38,519 nucleotides of DNA from a virus: IMG/VR virus record IMGVR_UViG_3300027901_000013, positions 1 to 38,519 of that record. The stretch is one strand, 5' to 3'. Shown here piece by piece: positions 1 to 9,400 of the stretch; positions within the stretch are counted from its first letter, which is position 1; each line of letters opens with the position of its first letter. Position numbers and translations under genes: made by a program. A model generated the notes under the pieces. It was not told the origin of the DNA and searched no databases. It saw only the letters and a program-made list of their open reading frames with translations.

Positions 1-60
1 TTAATACAATGGTATAAATATTATTTGGCTAAAATGGGCTTAGAAGAAATAAACCTCTAA
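1..60 (+). CDS. 3' end of a gene entering from the left (partial)
   Basis: Frame 1 is open from the first base and ends at TAA (58-60), giving a 19-residue C-terminal tail, LIQWYKYYLAKMGLEEINL. The residue mix looks like real coding sequence, and a stop-rich stretch follows at once. It is too short to assign a function; it could be the end of any gene left of the window. Confidence 0.3.
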   Translation, partial: LIQWYKYYLAKMGLEEINL

Positions 61-445
61 GCTGATCTACTCTATTTTAAACGAATATGAATAAAACGGT
101 AAGTTATGGAAATGATATATCTGAGTCTAGAATATATCGTTAATAGAATGCATCGTTAATAGAATACACGTTATGTCCCTTATACTAATAATCTCACTAA
201 TATCTCATTGTAATTAAAATTCTATATAAGCATTTTAATTATATGGAATATTTAGTAAAGTTTCCTTAATAGAAGTGCTGGAAAAAATAGGGTATTCTAC
301 AATGAGACTCCTACTATAGGAGGGTCTAAAAGCGTACATATTACTGGTAACATTCGCTAGGTATTTATATGAATATAGAACATTAAATAATTAGTAAAGT
401 TTCTCTTGATTGAATAATCAAATACTAAAATATTACAATGAGCAT
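61..445. other. Non-coding, repeat-rich left region
   Basis: No convincing gene was seen. The stretch holds ATCGTTAATAGAAT twice (136-149, 152-165), with TTAATAGAA a third time at 266-274. It holds TTAGTAAAGTTTC twice (252-264, 391-403), each followed 44-47 bases later by TACAATGAG (298-306, 434-442), and an inverted copy CTCATTGTA at 204-212. A 10-bp inverted repeat lies at 211-241 and one copy of the 13-bp genomic motif at 309-321. This could be a regulatory or replication control region; neither is proven. Confidence 0.5.
211..241. repeat. Perfect 10-bp inverted repeat (hairpin)
   Basis: TAATTAAAAT (211-220) and ATTTTAATTA (232-241) are perfect reverse complements around an 11-base loop. 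The arms are almost pure A/T and no T-run follows, so an operator-like or DNA-melting element is as plausible as a terminator. Confidence 0.5.
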
Positions 446-669
446 ATGAAAAAAAAGGATCACAGTATGATGCTGAAATAATTATAACAAAAGAATATTC
501 AAAACGTTATCATACTAAAGAAGAATACAGTTATGTTATAAAACTAAGAGAAAGCGGTTGTTCTTATGGAAAAATTAAGAGACTCTTTAAAAGTAAATTC
601 AACACTACTATCTCGATTTCAAGTATTTATGATTGGTGTAACGGAAACAGTAAACCATTAGGTATTTAA
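446..669 (+). pseudogene. Small HTH-like DNA-binding protein, needs a -1 shift in an A8 tract
   Basis: The only ATG (446) opens 'atg aaa aaa aag' and meets a stop after 11 codons. The -1 frame from base 457 stays open to TAA at 667-669, giving about 74 residues. The stretch 'VIKLRESGCSYGKIKRLF' followed by 'ISSIYDWCNG' reads like a recombinase- or homeodomain-like helix-turn-helix. That frame has no ATG, GTG or TTG of its own. The junction is A AAA AAG (451-457), a canonical -1 slippery heptamer, so this may be programmed frameshifting, an indel in the A8 run (449-456), or a sequencing error. The DNA-binding role is inferred from the motif only. Confidence 0.45.
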
Positions 670-712
670 TAAACTATATAAACTATACCGATATATGTCC
701 GCTTTGAAACTG

Positions 713-725
713 TCCTACTATAGGA
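713..725. repeat. 13-bp motif, intergenic copy
   Basis: TCCTACTATAGGA, extended by one base on each side to GTCC...GGAC. It lies between the HTH-like and zinc-ribbon genes and may be a binding site for a virus or host protein. Confidence 0.7.
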
Positions 726-780
726 CTCTTATTATAGCTACCTTAATAAATTATTACTACCATAATATAGAGGGTAATAA

Positions 781-894
781 GTGAAAGACAATAAACAAGA
801 GTATTGGTGTCCATATTGTCAAAGATTTACTTATGAAGATCATTGTCCTGATTGTGGATTTACTACTGATATAGTGGTATCTGAAATGTTATAA
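781..894 (+). CDS. 37-aa zinc-ribbon miniprotein
   Basis: GTG start, with a purine-rich 'agagggtaata' just upstream as a weak ribosome-binding site. The sequence holds CPYC (residues 10-13) and CPDC (22-25), separated by 8 residues including a His, which is a two-knuckle zinc ribbon. Such miniproteins in viruses often bind nucleic acid or act as transcriptional cofactors. The target is unknown. It is flanked by copies of the 13-bp motif at 713 and 908/924. A short length and GTG start explain why routine gene calling can miss it. Confidence 0.6.
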   Translation: MKDNKQEYWCPYCQRFTYEDHCPDCGFTTDIVVSEML

Positions 895-907
895 TAAATA
901 GCTAAGT

Positions 908-936
908 TTCTACTATAGAAGAGTCCTACTATAGGA
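908..936. repeat. Tandem 13-bp motif pair between convergent genes
   Basis: A variant TTCTACTATAGAA (908-920) sits 3 bases before an exact TCCTACTATAGGA (924-936). The pair lies between the ends of the zinc-ribbon gene (plus) and the terminase gene (minus). The 16-base spacing is about 1.5 helical turns. Confidence 0.7.
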
Positions 937-938
937 GA

Positions 939-2342
939 CTATCTCAATGCTCTTATAGGTCTCCTTATCTTACCAACTTTAACATAATAGGAACTAGAAG
1001 ACTGTTGTTCACTAATATCTCTAAGAGATAACATTAGTGCTGTAACGTGATCATCTCCTGTTTTAGTAGACCATGTATATCTTTTAACATTATTAAGTAA
1101 CGCTTGATAATCCTGTGGTATGAAAATAAGTTCATGTTCAAAGATGTACTTCATTCTAGCCTGTAATGTGCTTCTTTCATTACCCATAACAATAGCTTGT
1201 ACATAATGACCTTTAGGGAATAGCATATTAATTGTTCTCTCTGATTCTCCTTTAGGATTAGAATCTACAAAGATGTAATCTGGTTTATATGTATCAGCAT
1301 AATAAGCTATCCACTGGTGTACATTATCATACTGTTCTCCTTGCCACTCTAAACAATCTAATACCTTATATCTGTATCCAGTTTGTGATGTAGAGTCATC
1401 TATTAACTGAATTATTAGCAATATTGTCTTATCCGTCATGCCGTAATCTATCCCGAATATAATCTTACCTATCTTCTTAGTAGGATCATATTCAAACTTA
1501 TTATATCCTATAGACTGCTTTCTTATTTGTTCTACTGGTACTACAGTATTGGTTAATGGATAAGGGTTACCTAACCAGAACACATTAAACTCTTCTTCCG
1601 TTAGATCTTTCTTCATACGTTCTATCTCTTCATAAGAGAACCTCGGACACTCAAGTGCACTCCACGAATACCTAGCCCATTGTGTATCTTTTCTATCTTT
1701 CTCTGGTGTTTCCCAGTAATCAGGATGTTTCTTCTTATTCTCCCACATCTCTACATATAGACTATCATACTCTGTAGGAGTGCCTATGTAAATCAGTTTA
1801 TTATTAGGATTAGCTACTTCTCCTCCTACTATACGATTAGTATCTCTTAGAGTAAAATCATCTACTAATGCTGCCTCATCCACGATCACTGCATTTACAT
1901 GTTGACTTTGAATAGATGTTAATGACTTAGGTAAAGCTTGTACTGTAGATCCAGTAGTAAACTTTGTATATTGTTTAAGAACTTTACCATCCACAAACTT
2001 AGATAATATAGGATGTGTCTGTAGTGCTTCTGATGAATACTCATAAAGTTTCTTAGATTGTAATAATGAACCAGAAAGTATCAGTACGTCATAAGGTTTC
2101 TTATTTATGTAAGCATATACTATAGTTAACCATAAAGCTATAGCAGATAACATCTTCGTTTTCCCTATTCCACTAGCCGATAACAGCATAACTCTTCTAA
2201 GGTTAATTACTTCTTTCATAAACTTAGACTGGTAAGAATATGGTTCTTGTCCATATAAATCTCTAAAGAAGCTAGATGGATCCTTATACCATATAAGCAT
2301 TTGTAACTTTATCTCTGCTTCACTAGTCTCTTTCTCTACCAT
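939..2342 (-). CDS. terL: Terminase large subunit (DNA-packaging ATPase/nuclease)
   Basis: The 467-aa product has the normal TerL length and layout. The N-terminal ATPase has Walker A SASGIGKT (55-62), Walker B AVIVDEA (151-157) with the catalytic Glu, and a coupling motif IYIGTPT (184-190). The C-terminal RNase H-like nuclease carries acidic residues in FGIDYG (D299), YIFVDS (D360) and GDDHV (D431 region). The enzyme docks on the portal, pumps DNA into the prohead and cuts concatemers. It follows the probable small subunit by 9 bases in one operon. It has no exact 13-bp motif, only a near match at 1824. Unusually, it lies on the opposite strand from, and far from, the capsid genes. Confidence 0.95.
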   Translation of the reverse strand: MVEKETSEAEIKLQMLIWYKDPSSFFRDLYGQEPYSYQSKFMKEVINLRRVMLLSASGIGKTKMLSAIALWLTIVYAYINKKPYDVLILSGSLLQSKKLYEYSSEALQTHPILSKFVDGKVLKQYTKFTTGSTVQALPKSLTSIQSQHVNAVIVDEAALVDDFTLRDTNRIVGGEVANPNNKLIYIGTPTEYDSLYVEMWENKKKHPDYWETPEKDRKDTQWARYSWSALECPRFSYEEIERMKKDLTEEEFNVFWLGNPYPLTNTVVPVEQIRKQSIGYNKFEYDPTKKIGKIIFGIDYGMTDKTILLIIQLIDDSTSQTGYRYKVLDCLEWQGEQYDNVHQWIAYYADTYKPDYIFVDSNPKGESERTINMLFPKGHYVQAIVMGNERSTLQARMKYIFEHELIFIPQDYQALLNNVKRYTWSTKTGDDHVTALMLSLRDISEQQSSSSYYVKVGKIRRPIRALR

Positions 2343-2351
2343 AATATTTCA

Positions 2352-2894
2352 CTAAGTTTCCTTACTGTACTGCTCCCACTTGTCTCTAATCTTCTTAATG
2401 TACTCAACTGGTACATCAGCTTGTTCTAGTGTCCATAATAGCCTATCATACACATCAGTATCTTTCTCTTCCTCTACTGGTTTAATCTCATCCTTAAACC
2501 GTAGTGCAGTTTGTAGTACGTTATTAATTGTCATAGCAATACTTCTAGCTTCTTTCCTTATTACTGGATCAGCCATATCATCACCTAATTGAGTAAGCTG
2601 TGTATTTAGCATATTCAATGTATTAACTAGGTTTATAGAAGCATTGATATGTTCCTTTAATCTCTCTTTAACATATTTCTCTCTAAGTTTACTAGACTTA
2701 AGACGTTCATCTATGTAAGTCTCTACATGATCTCTAAAGTGTCTGGATAAAGAAGATAGAGTAAGTCCTTCTTCATACTTATTTCTAGCTATCTGTTGTA
2801 TGTCTCTATAAGTCATCTTCTTATTCAATCTAATGTCCTCGTACTCAGAACGATGAGGTGATATACATATTTTACATTTCCTAGGCAAAATCAT
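2352..2894 (-). CDS. Probable terminase small subunit
   Basis: The 180-aa product is encoded directly upstream of terL. An N-terminal CKIC pair with following H/R residues (about 7-15) and 'MTYRDIQQIARNKY...LSSLSRHFRDHV' look like a small DNA-binding region with helix-turn-helix character. The centre and C-terminus are charged and strongly helical (about 60-135), which fits an oligomerising coiled coil. Small terminase subunits recognise the packaging site and regulate TerL. The call rests on size, position and fold expectation, since this family is poorly conserved. The reading start ATG is preceded by 'aagaggt', a fair ribosome-binding site. Confidence 0.65.
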   Translation of the reverse strand: MILPRKCKICISPHRSEYEDIRLNKKMTYRDIQQIARNKYEEGLTLSSLSRHFRDHVETYIDERLKSSKLREKYVKERLKEHINASINLVNTLNMLNTQLTQLGDDMADPVIRKEARSIAMTINNVLQTALRFKDEIKPVEEEKDTDVYDRLLWTLEQADVPVEYIKKIRDKWEQYSKET

Positions 2895-2900
2895 ACCTCT

Positions 2901-2936
2901 TACATATTTATATAACTAAATAGAGATATAAATAGT
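2901..2936 (-). promoter_or_regulatory. Candidate archaeal promoter of the terminase operon
   Basis: Read on the minus strand, ATTTATATC (2925-2933) lies about 31-39 bases upstream of the ATG at 2894. This is a TATA-like box at a distance that would place the start site about 10 bases before the gene. A second TATATAA lies closer in (about 2908-2915). The assignment is based on base pattern only. Confidence 0.4.
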
Positions 2937-2940
2937 TCTT

Positions 2941-4257
2941 TTAAGGAGCTATGTTCAAAGGATCATTATCTGTGGCTGTTTGGTATAGTGTATTTGCACC
3001 TAAAACAGTTAAATTAGATGTAGTATTATCTCTAAGAGTACATCCTATAATTACGTTATAATTAGCAGTTCCTGTTTCTCTTACACCATATTCATTACTT
3101 ATTGCTGATACTCTCACAATAACATCTGAACAGTTATTGAGTTCAACACCTTCATTTGTATTATCATATACTACACCATGTATTTCAACACAGCTATAAG
3201 CTGCTAAATTCTGAATCATTATACCTCTACGTCCACTCCTTGTACTCATTATCTGAAACGTTCCACGTATATGTTGGGTTCCAGAATCAGGTCCTAGGAT
3301 TATATTGTCATGTCCGTATGTAGTTCCATTATAATCAGAAGTTAGCATTAAATTAAATACACCATCAAATATCTCTATACCATCTTGATTAGGACAATTA
3401 AAGCAAGTTATCCTTCCTGTAACCTTACCTGATATACCACAACCTATAAGCTGTGTATTGTCAATTATAACATCTAAGTGAATATTATCAGGTAATGGGT
3501 ATGAAGCATCATAATGCCCAATCCATAAACCATAAAAATCTGTTCCTGTAATTTGTGCCTTACAATGAACGTCACGAATATATCCATTTGTAGAATTTAC
3601 AACATACATTCTAATACCATAATCAGTTGATAGACCCATTGATACAACATCCAAATCTATCCATTGACAGTCATCTTGTAAATACACATTATTAGTATCT
3701 CCATCTAACACTATAGCCTTTACTTTTACATAGAAAGCATCTCTGAGTAAAATACCATGAGTAGACTTTGAATCACAATCCAGTAAGTTAATTCTTAATT
3801 CTACATATGATACATTATCAATAAAGAATGCAGCACCTACGATAGTACTTGTAACTATAACCTTGTCAAATATTAAACGTGTGTATGATGGAACTGTGCA
3901 TTCTGATGTTACAGGGAAATTACCTTTAATAATAACAGTTTCTATCCATGTCCTCCCAGATGTTAAATTGGATACAGCGTAACTTAAGACAGCATCTGAT
4001 CCTGTAGAAGAATAATCTATCTCTCCTGTTGTTCCATTAACTGCTTCATAATAACTTCCATTCTTTCTAATAATATATACTGCTTCTTTCTCTGAAAAGG
4101 ATGTTGGTGTAATTGATCCTATATTTAGTAGACTACCATCATTCATATCAATATATGTAGGTCTAAGGTATATACTATGATCTCCTATCTTTAGTCCTTT
4201 CCTAGTGTAGGACTCTATTTCATCTCTTATTATTCTTCTAAGTTTCTCTTCTTTCAT
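2941..4257 (-). CDS. Beta-helix tail spike/fibre A
   Basis: The 438-aa product begins with a helical anchor containing IESYTRKGLKIGD (about 15-27), nearly identical to that of the next gene upstream. A module 'AVYIIRKNGSYYEAVNGTTG' follows, and then a long run of short beta-strand repeats rich in Asn, Asp and Gly ('GVELNNCSDVIVRVSAISNEYGV'), typical of right-handed parallel beta-helix (pectate-lyase-like) spikes. Such spikes bind or degrade host surface glycans. No catalytic residues were identified. The shared N-terminus implies attachment to the same baseplate position as its paralogue. It lies 19 bases downstream of the paralogue, so the two are likely co-transcribed. Confidence 0.7.
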   Translation of the reverse strand: MKEEKLRRIIRDEIESYTRKGLKIGDHSIYLRPTYIDMNDGSLLNIGSITPTSFSEKEAVYIIRKNGSYYEAVNGTTGEIDYSSTGSDAVLSYAVSNLTSGRTWIETVIIKGNFPVTSECTVPSYTRLIFDKVIVTSTIVGAAFFIDNVSYVELRINLLDCDSKSTHGILLRDAFYVKVKAIVLDGDTNNVYLQDDCQWIDLDVVSMGLSTDYGIRMYVVNSTNGYIRDVHCKAQITGTDFYGLWIGHYDASYPLPDNIHLDVIIDNTQLIGCGISGKVTGRITCFNCPNQDGIEIFDGVFNLMLTSDYNGTTYGHDNIILGPDSGTQHIRGTFQIMSTRSGRRGIMIQNLAAYSCVEIHGVVYDNTNEGVELNNCSDVIVRVSAISNEYGVRETGTANYNVIIGCTLRDNTTSNLTVLGANTLYQTATDNDPLNIAP

Positions 4258-4276
4258 TATATGCTATCTCTCTTTA

Positions 4277-5947
4277 TTATAATCCAGTTATATCTTCAAA
4301 TGATGGAGATTGTTGTACATTTAAAGTCTTTCCTGCAGCTTCACCAGTTATAATATTATAAAATGGAAATAATAGTTGTGTGTCTGGAAGATTAACTGTA
4401 GAACCAGCATATAAATTACCAGACCAAGAATACACAGAAACATGGTTATTACTTATTTCAAATATAGCAGTAAATTCATTTGTTGTGAGGCTGGTATCAA
4501 CAGTAGATGTTAGAGTTCCATCTCCATGAATAATTTTCCAACTTGAATCATATTTTACTTGTATTCCGTTTATAGTATCAGAATTCACAAAACTAGTTAC
4601 ATTATCAGCTAATCCAACTCTTATAGTTTGAGAACCAGAATTAACTCTACTTACTTTTGTATGATATCTAAACATTACATTATCATTTCTAAGTACCTGT
4701 GAAGGTCTCATTTGTATTCCATCACCATCAGATGAAGTAGTGTATAATATAGCTCTTGGACTCTGATAAATTACATCACCACCACCAACACCAATTGTGG
4801 TTTCTGTCATTCCATTAGTAAAGAATGGATATAATAATTCTCTGAATGGTACTTTATTTGCATTGTAATAATTCATAAATGTTAAACTAATCATTCTTTT
4901 GGGTCTAATATATGTACAATAACATAAATGAGGGATACCTTGACTACCTAGATCTATAAAATCATAACTATTAGCATTATCAGCATTATCTATAACTCCA
5001 TACATAGTAAACGCACCATATTTAGTTGTACCTGATGGGATATAAATTCCATTATCACAAGCAAATATACGTCCGTTAAAGGTAATCCCTTCTCCAAATG
5101 GTTCACCGCTACCATTATCTCCTTCTATTCTAATAGCGGTATTATTACTAAAAATACCACCTTTTATAGTAACATCATTATATCTTGAAAGGGATCCACC
5201 GTCACCACTAAATAGTATTCCATTATCACAGTTAGTTAATTTAGTCACATCTATCTCTGAGCCACCACCACCTGAAACATTAATGATCTTAATTCCATCC
5301 TTAGATTTATCAACTCCATTTATAGCACTAACATATATTCTAAGTCTAGAAGGGTCTGTGTCTTGATGATTTATAACTAAATAAGGATCTGCACCTTGCA
5401 GAGTTGCTACTCCATAATGTTCATAATTCATCCTACTTGTTATTGTACATGCAGATGTAAGTTGTATATCTCCTATAACAACAACTCTTCCAGCAGGATC
5501 AACAGTGTCTAATATATTTTGAATAATACTATGAGCAATAGTTCCACTATAATCAACCATTCCAGTTGCTCCATTAATAGCTTCATATGTACTTCCACTC
5601 TTACGTATAATATAAGATGCTCCTTTCTCTGTAAATGATGTGGGAGAAATAGCAGAAGTAGTCAAGTCAGAAGTAGAAATAGTAGAAGTAAATAATCCAG
5701 AAGTAGTTAATACACCACCTACATACATATTATCATCTGTTCTAAGTGTGTTAGCAACATCTCTATAAAGATTAGTATCTTCTAAAGATCCAAATGTTAT
5801 AGTACCTGCTTTTTTAATCCTATTATTATCCATGTCAATGTAATCTGGTGTAATGTAAATAGTACGGTCTCCTATCTTTAGTCCTTTTCTAGTATAAGAC
5901 TCTATCTCCTCTCTTATCATTTCTCTGAGTTTCTTATCATTAACCAT
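4277..5947 (-). CDS. Beta-helix tail spike/fibre B
   Basis: The 556-aa paralogue of the neighbouring spike shares the anchor IESYTRKGLKIGD and the module 'ASYIIRKSGSTYEAINGATG' (about 110-129). Between them is an extra segment (about 45-100) rich in Ser/Thr with a collar-like 'LRTDDNMYVGGVLTTSG'. A beta-helix core with Asn/Gly ladders (about 195-320) follows. The C-terminal ~150 residues ('DGIQMRPSQVL...') resemble a jelly-roll tip and differ from spike A. It is probably a receptor-binding or depolymerase spike. It starts 4 bases after the upstream small gene ends, suggesting translational coupling. Confidence 0.7.
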   Translation of the reverse strand: MVNDKKLREMIREEIESYTRKGLKIGDRTIYITPDYIDMDNNRIKKAGTITFGSLEDTNLYRDVANTLRTDDNMYVGGVLTTSGLFTSTISTSDLTTSAISPTSFTEKGASYIIRKSGSTYEAINGATGMVDYSGTIAHSIIQNILDTVDPAGRVVVIGDIQLTSACTITSRMNYEHYGVATLQGADPYLVINHQDTDPSRLRIYVSAINGVDKSKDGIKIINVSGGGGSEIDVTKLTNCDNGILFSGDGGSLSRYNDVTIKGGIFSNNTAIRIEGDNGSGEPFGEGITFNGRIFACDNGIYIPSGTTKYGAFTMYGVIDNADNANSYDFIDLGSQGIPHLCYCTYIRPKRMISLTFMNYYNANKVPFRELLYPFFTNGMTETTIGVGGGDVIYQSPRAILYTTSSDGDGIQMRPSQVLRNDNVMFRYHTKVSRVNSGSQTIRVGLADNVTSFVNSDTINGIQVKYDSSWKIIHGDGTLTSTVDTSLTTNEFTAIFEISNNHVSVYSWSGNLYAGSTVNLPDTQLLFPFYNIITGEAAGKTLNVQQSPSFEDITGL

Positions 5948-5951
5948 ATTA

Positions 5952-6218
5952 TCACCCTATTGTTATACTAGAATAATATATAGGAAATACATCATAGATC
6001 TCAAATGTTTTACTACTTATTGATAATGGACTATACGTACCAGATGTTATTATCAAGTAATCAGATACATACATTATAACATCCATTGATCCTATTATAA
6101 GAGGATAAACAGTAGTAATGGTATCCTCATTTGCTATTATGTATTTATCTATGTTATCTACGATGTCTAGTGCATCTATCAGAGGTTTCCTAGTGATGAC
6201 AGGGTTAAGGATTGGCAT
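5952..6218 (-). CDS. Unknown 88-aa tail-module protein
   Basis: It is a small protein rich in Ile, Tyr and Ser with alternating hydrophobic residues ('DVIMYVSDYLIITSGTYSPLSI'), suggesting a compact beta-fold. It has no signal peptide and no recognised motif. Its start overlaps the stop of the upstream 75-aa gene by one base and it ends 4 bases before spike B. That places it between the hub and the spikes, so a small baseplate or spike-adaptor role is possible but unproven. Confidence 0.6.
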   Translation of the reverse strand: MPILNPVITRKPLIDALDIVDNIDKYIIANEDTITTVYPLIIGSMDVIMYVSDYLIITSGTYSPLSISSKTFEIYDVFPIYYSSITIG

Positions 6219-6445
6219 TATTCTTCTATTACCTCTACATTTGTTTTCTTATCTTTAAACAATTTCTTAAGTTTCTCTATTTTATCATCATCATATTTTA
6301 AGTTCTTTAATTTATCTTTAGAAGATTCATCATCAATCCTAATAACAATACATTTTCTTGAGAATCCGAACCCTTTAATTTTCTCACCTAGTATTTCTTC
6401 TATATCTTCATTTGTAATCTTATTTTCTCTAATTATTATTTTCAT
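6218..6445 (-). CDS. Unknown 75-aa charged protein
   Basis: The first half ('MKIIIRENKITNEDIEEILG') is mixed alpha/beta. The second half is lysine- and aspartate-rich and helical ('DDDKIEKLKKLFKDKKTNVE'). No known family was recognised. It overlaps the stop of the hub gene by 4 bases and hands over to the 88-aa gene with a 1-base overlap, so it is translated as part of the tail operon. It could be an assembly chaperone for the spikes. Confidence 0.55.
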   Translation of the reverse strand: MKIIIRENKITNEDIEEILGEKIKGFGFSRKCIVIRIDDESSKDKLKNLKYDDDKIEKLKKLFKDKKTNVEVIEE

Positions 6446-9400
6446 TTATACTCACTTATCATATATGATTTAATTCGTAAAGCTGAATTTGGATTTTCAA
6501 CAGTATGATGGTAATCAGCTACAAACAAAGGCATATCTTGAGTTGGTAATGCTGTTGTTATACTCCCTTTATATTCATCATCTAAAAAGCATATTATTTT
6601 ATCATTTGGATAATAAACAAGAGTTGTTTTATACCATGTATCTGAAACGATTGCATCATCTAACTCTAACCAACTTATAGATGAAGCGCTATTGTAACTT
6701 TTAGCAAGTAATGTACCTCCATCGCCCATATTCCAACCAAATCCATAATAATTCCATACAGGTCCCATATCCCATATACATCCACTAACATTAGTATCTA
6801 CTTTCCATATAGATGATAATATTATAGTAGCTTCATGAGATAATGAAAGTTCAGGGTCATCTTCTGTAGGACCAGAGTAAATTGCTGTCCAGTTTCCATT
6901 TCCTACAGGTGCCCATATGTAAATCGCACCATGTGAAAATGTATACAATGGATATGGATCTCCATCTATAAACATAAAATCTTCTTCTATTCCTGATATA
7001 ACACGTCCATTGCTTAGACTCCATACAAATGAACCAATTACTGGATCTTGATCCCACCAATCCCCTTTTCTGCCTAGTCCAGGAGATATACCTCTTCCGA
7101 GAAATAGTTTTTTAACTAACTCTAAATCATGATCATGAACTTCTAACATTCTCTGGAAAGTGGATAACATTACTTCTGGTGTAGGGATATACTTCTCAGC
7201 TAGATCCACTTCTGTAGATAATTCTAAGTTATTTAGGTTCTGCCTTATTCTTCTCACCCCTAAAGTATTATTAATATCCAGAGCATTAAATACATATTCA
7301 GTGCCTAATATTAACCCAAAGTTATCACTTACTTCTAAGTTTCTTACATTCTCAAGGGGGTTCTTATAATCTGCTACTATTAATGAACATGCTATTGTAC
7401 ATTCCTCATCAGATATAAGATTAGGTCTAATATAAGTAAGACCTTCTTTAACGCCATATGTACTTTGAGACGCATAATCATTCCATATCCCATAATATCT
7501 TGTATCTACACTCATTCTATCTAACATTATCATTGACATAAATCCAGTAGGTGCTTCACCAACTTTAGCTCTAGGATAATCAACTTCTATCCTTATCTTA
7601 TTAATAGCACTAACATCTGGATTACCAGATTCAGTCCATTCAGAATATGAACCTATATCTATAGGAATAGAAGTCATTGCCCAGTTGAAACCCCATTTAG
7701 TAACATTAAAAGGTGAAAATAGTCCTGTTATATCAAACCTATCTTCTCTTCCTCCACCAACTATTGCATTATAAACAATATAATCATTATCACTTGAAAA
7801 CAGATAAACATTAAGACTTATACTTCTAGAGAGTGGTGGTGTTTCTTTCCTAGCAGCATAGAAATAATCAAATGAGATATAACCGCCACCCCTTAATTCC
7901 ATAGGACTTATGGTTCTTTCTAACCATATTGGTTGTCCAGATGAATTCTTAACTCCACAGACTATAACAGTCCCAGGTGGATCTTTATAAACATCATTAT
8001 ATAAAACTAGAGTACCTCCTGAACAAGGAGACCAATTAGTAAGAGATTGAGTCCACTCTGCATCTCCACCATATCCTTTACCCCATGCTCCTTTAATCTC
8101 TTGTTTATTTATTAGTCTCTCTATCGATTTCTCATATTCAAATGTAAACATATCATTAGCTAGATTCACTTCAATTGTATCAATTCCTCTCTGGAAGGCA
8201 TGTAAGTCACTCCCTCTATCAATATAAAAGTCCCAATCTAGTTTACTTCCTTCGTCTACACTTATAACTTGACTTCTTAATAAGTCATCTAATGGTGAAT
8301 CATTCTTATCCGTTTTTACAGTGATAACCTCTGATGTTTCTTGAATATTATGAGCTGTAATTAATCCATCATTGATAACTTCATCTACTATATCTAATAT
8401 AATACTACCAGCATTACCAGTTTTATTGTATCTAAGTTTCCTATCAGTTAGATATTTACCATATCCACTGGCATCTAATTCTATCCATCTATGTTCTTTA
8501 CCTCTAGATATCTTCCTTATTGTATCTATCTTACCAGTGAATATCTTCTTAAAGTTAGTATATCCCTCCATTGGTAAATATAATACTAACCCAGTATCAT
8601 CAGTATAGGTATTTTCATATAAATCCTTAATCTCAGTATCATTTAAAGCACGATTATAAATACGAACTTCATCAAGTACTCCATCAAAAGGATAACCACT
8701 ATGACTAAGCGTTAAATTATCTGTATTGGTACCTATAGTTCCAGCTGGAGAAGGTGTAGTGCTAAGACCACTACTTCCATCTACATAAAACTTAACATTA
8801 GTACCATTATAAGTTACAGCAACAAATGCCCAATTATCTAATGGTACAGGTGAAATAGTAGAGCAAGTAAACATCTGAGCTACACCACCTAAACTAGCAC
8901 CAAAGAATGGATCATCATTTATTATCCCAAGAGCATACGCTGTTTGTCTTGTCTTATCAACTATCCTTTGAGCACCATCACTTCTATAGGAATTCAATTT
9001 TACCCATGCAGCAATTGTTATCGCATTAGTAATATTGAGACTTATATCATTACCACAATTAACATAATCTGGTGAAATAGTAGAAAATGATAATCCTTTA
9101 CCATATCTACCAGTAACCCATGTACCACCATATTTATATCCAGTATTACCATAGCCACTATTGTCATGTACAAATGAATCTAAGTTATTATCTCTATTCT
9201 CTTTAGACATCCATATCTTAATATGATCATTAGTATCTGGAACTTCATATCCATGTTGTGTCAAAATATAATCTGCATTAGTTAATGCAGGATCAGTACT
9301 TACAATCCACCCTGTCATTGGTACACTATGTACTTTACCATTACTAAATAAATTTATATTTTTGAGACTAATGCTAGATGGATTACCATCAGAGCTTTTA

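Noticed and set aside
1824-1836. TCCTACTATACGA in terL as a motif copy
   Set aside because: One arm is mismatched and the stretch lies in a conserved coding region; it is kept only as a near match.
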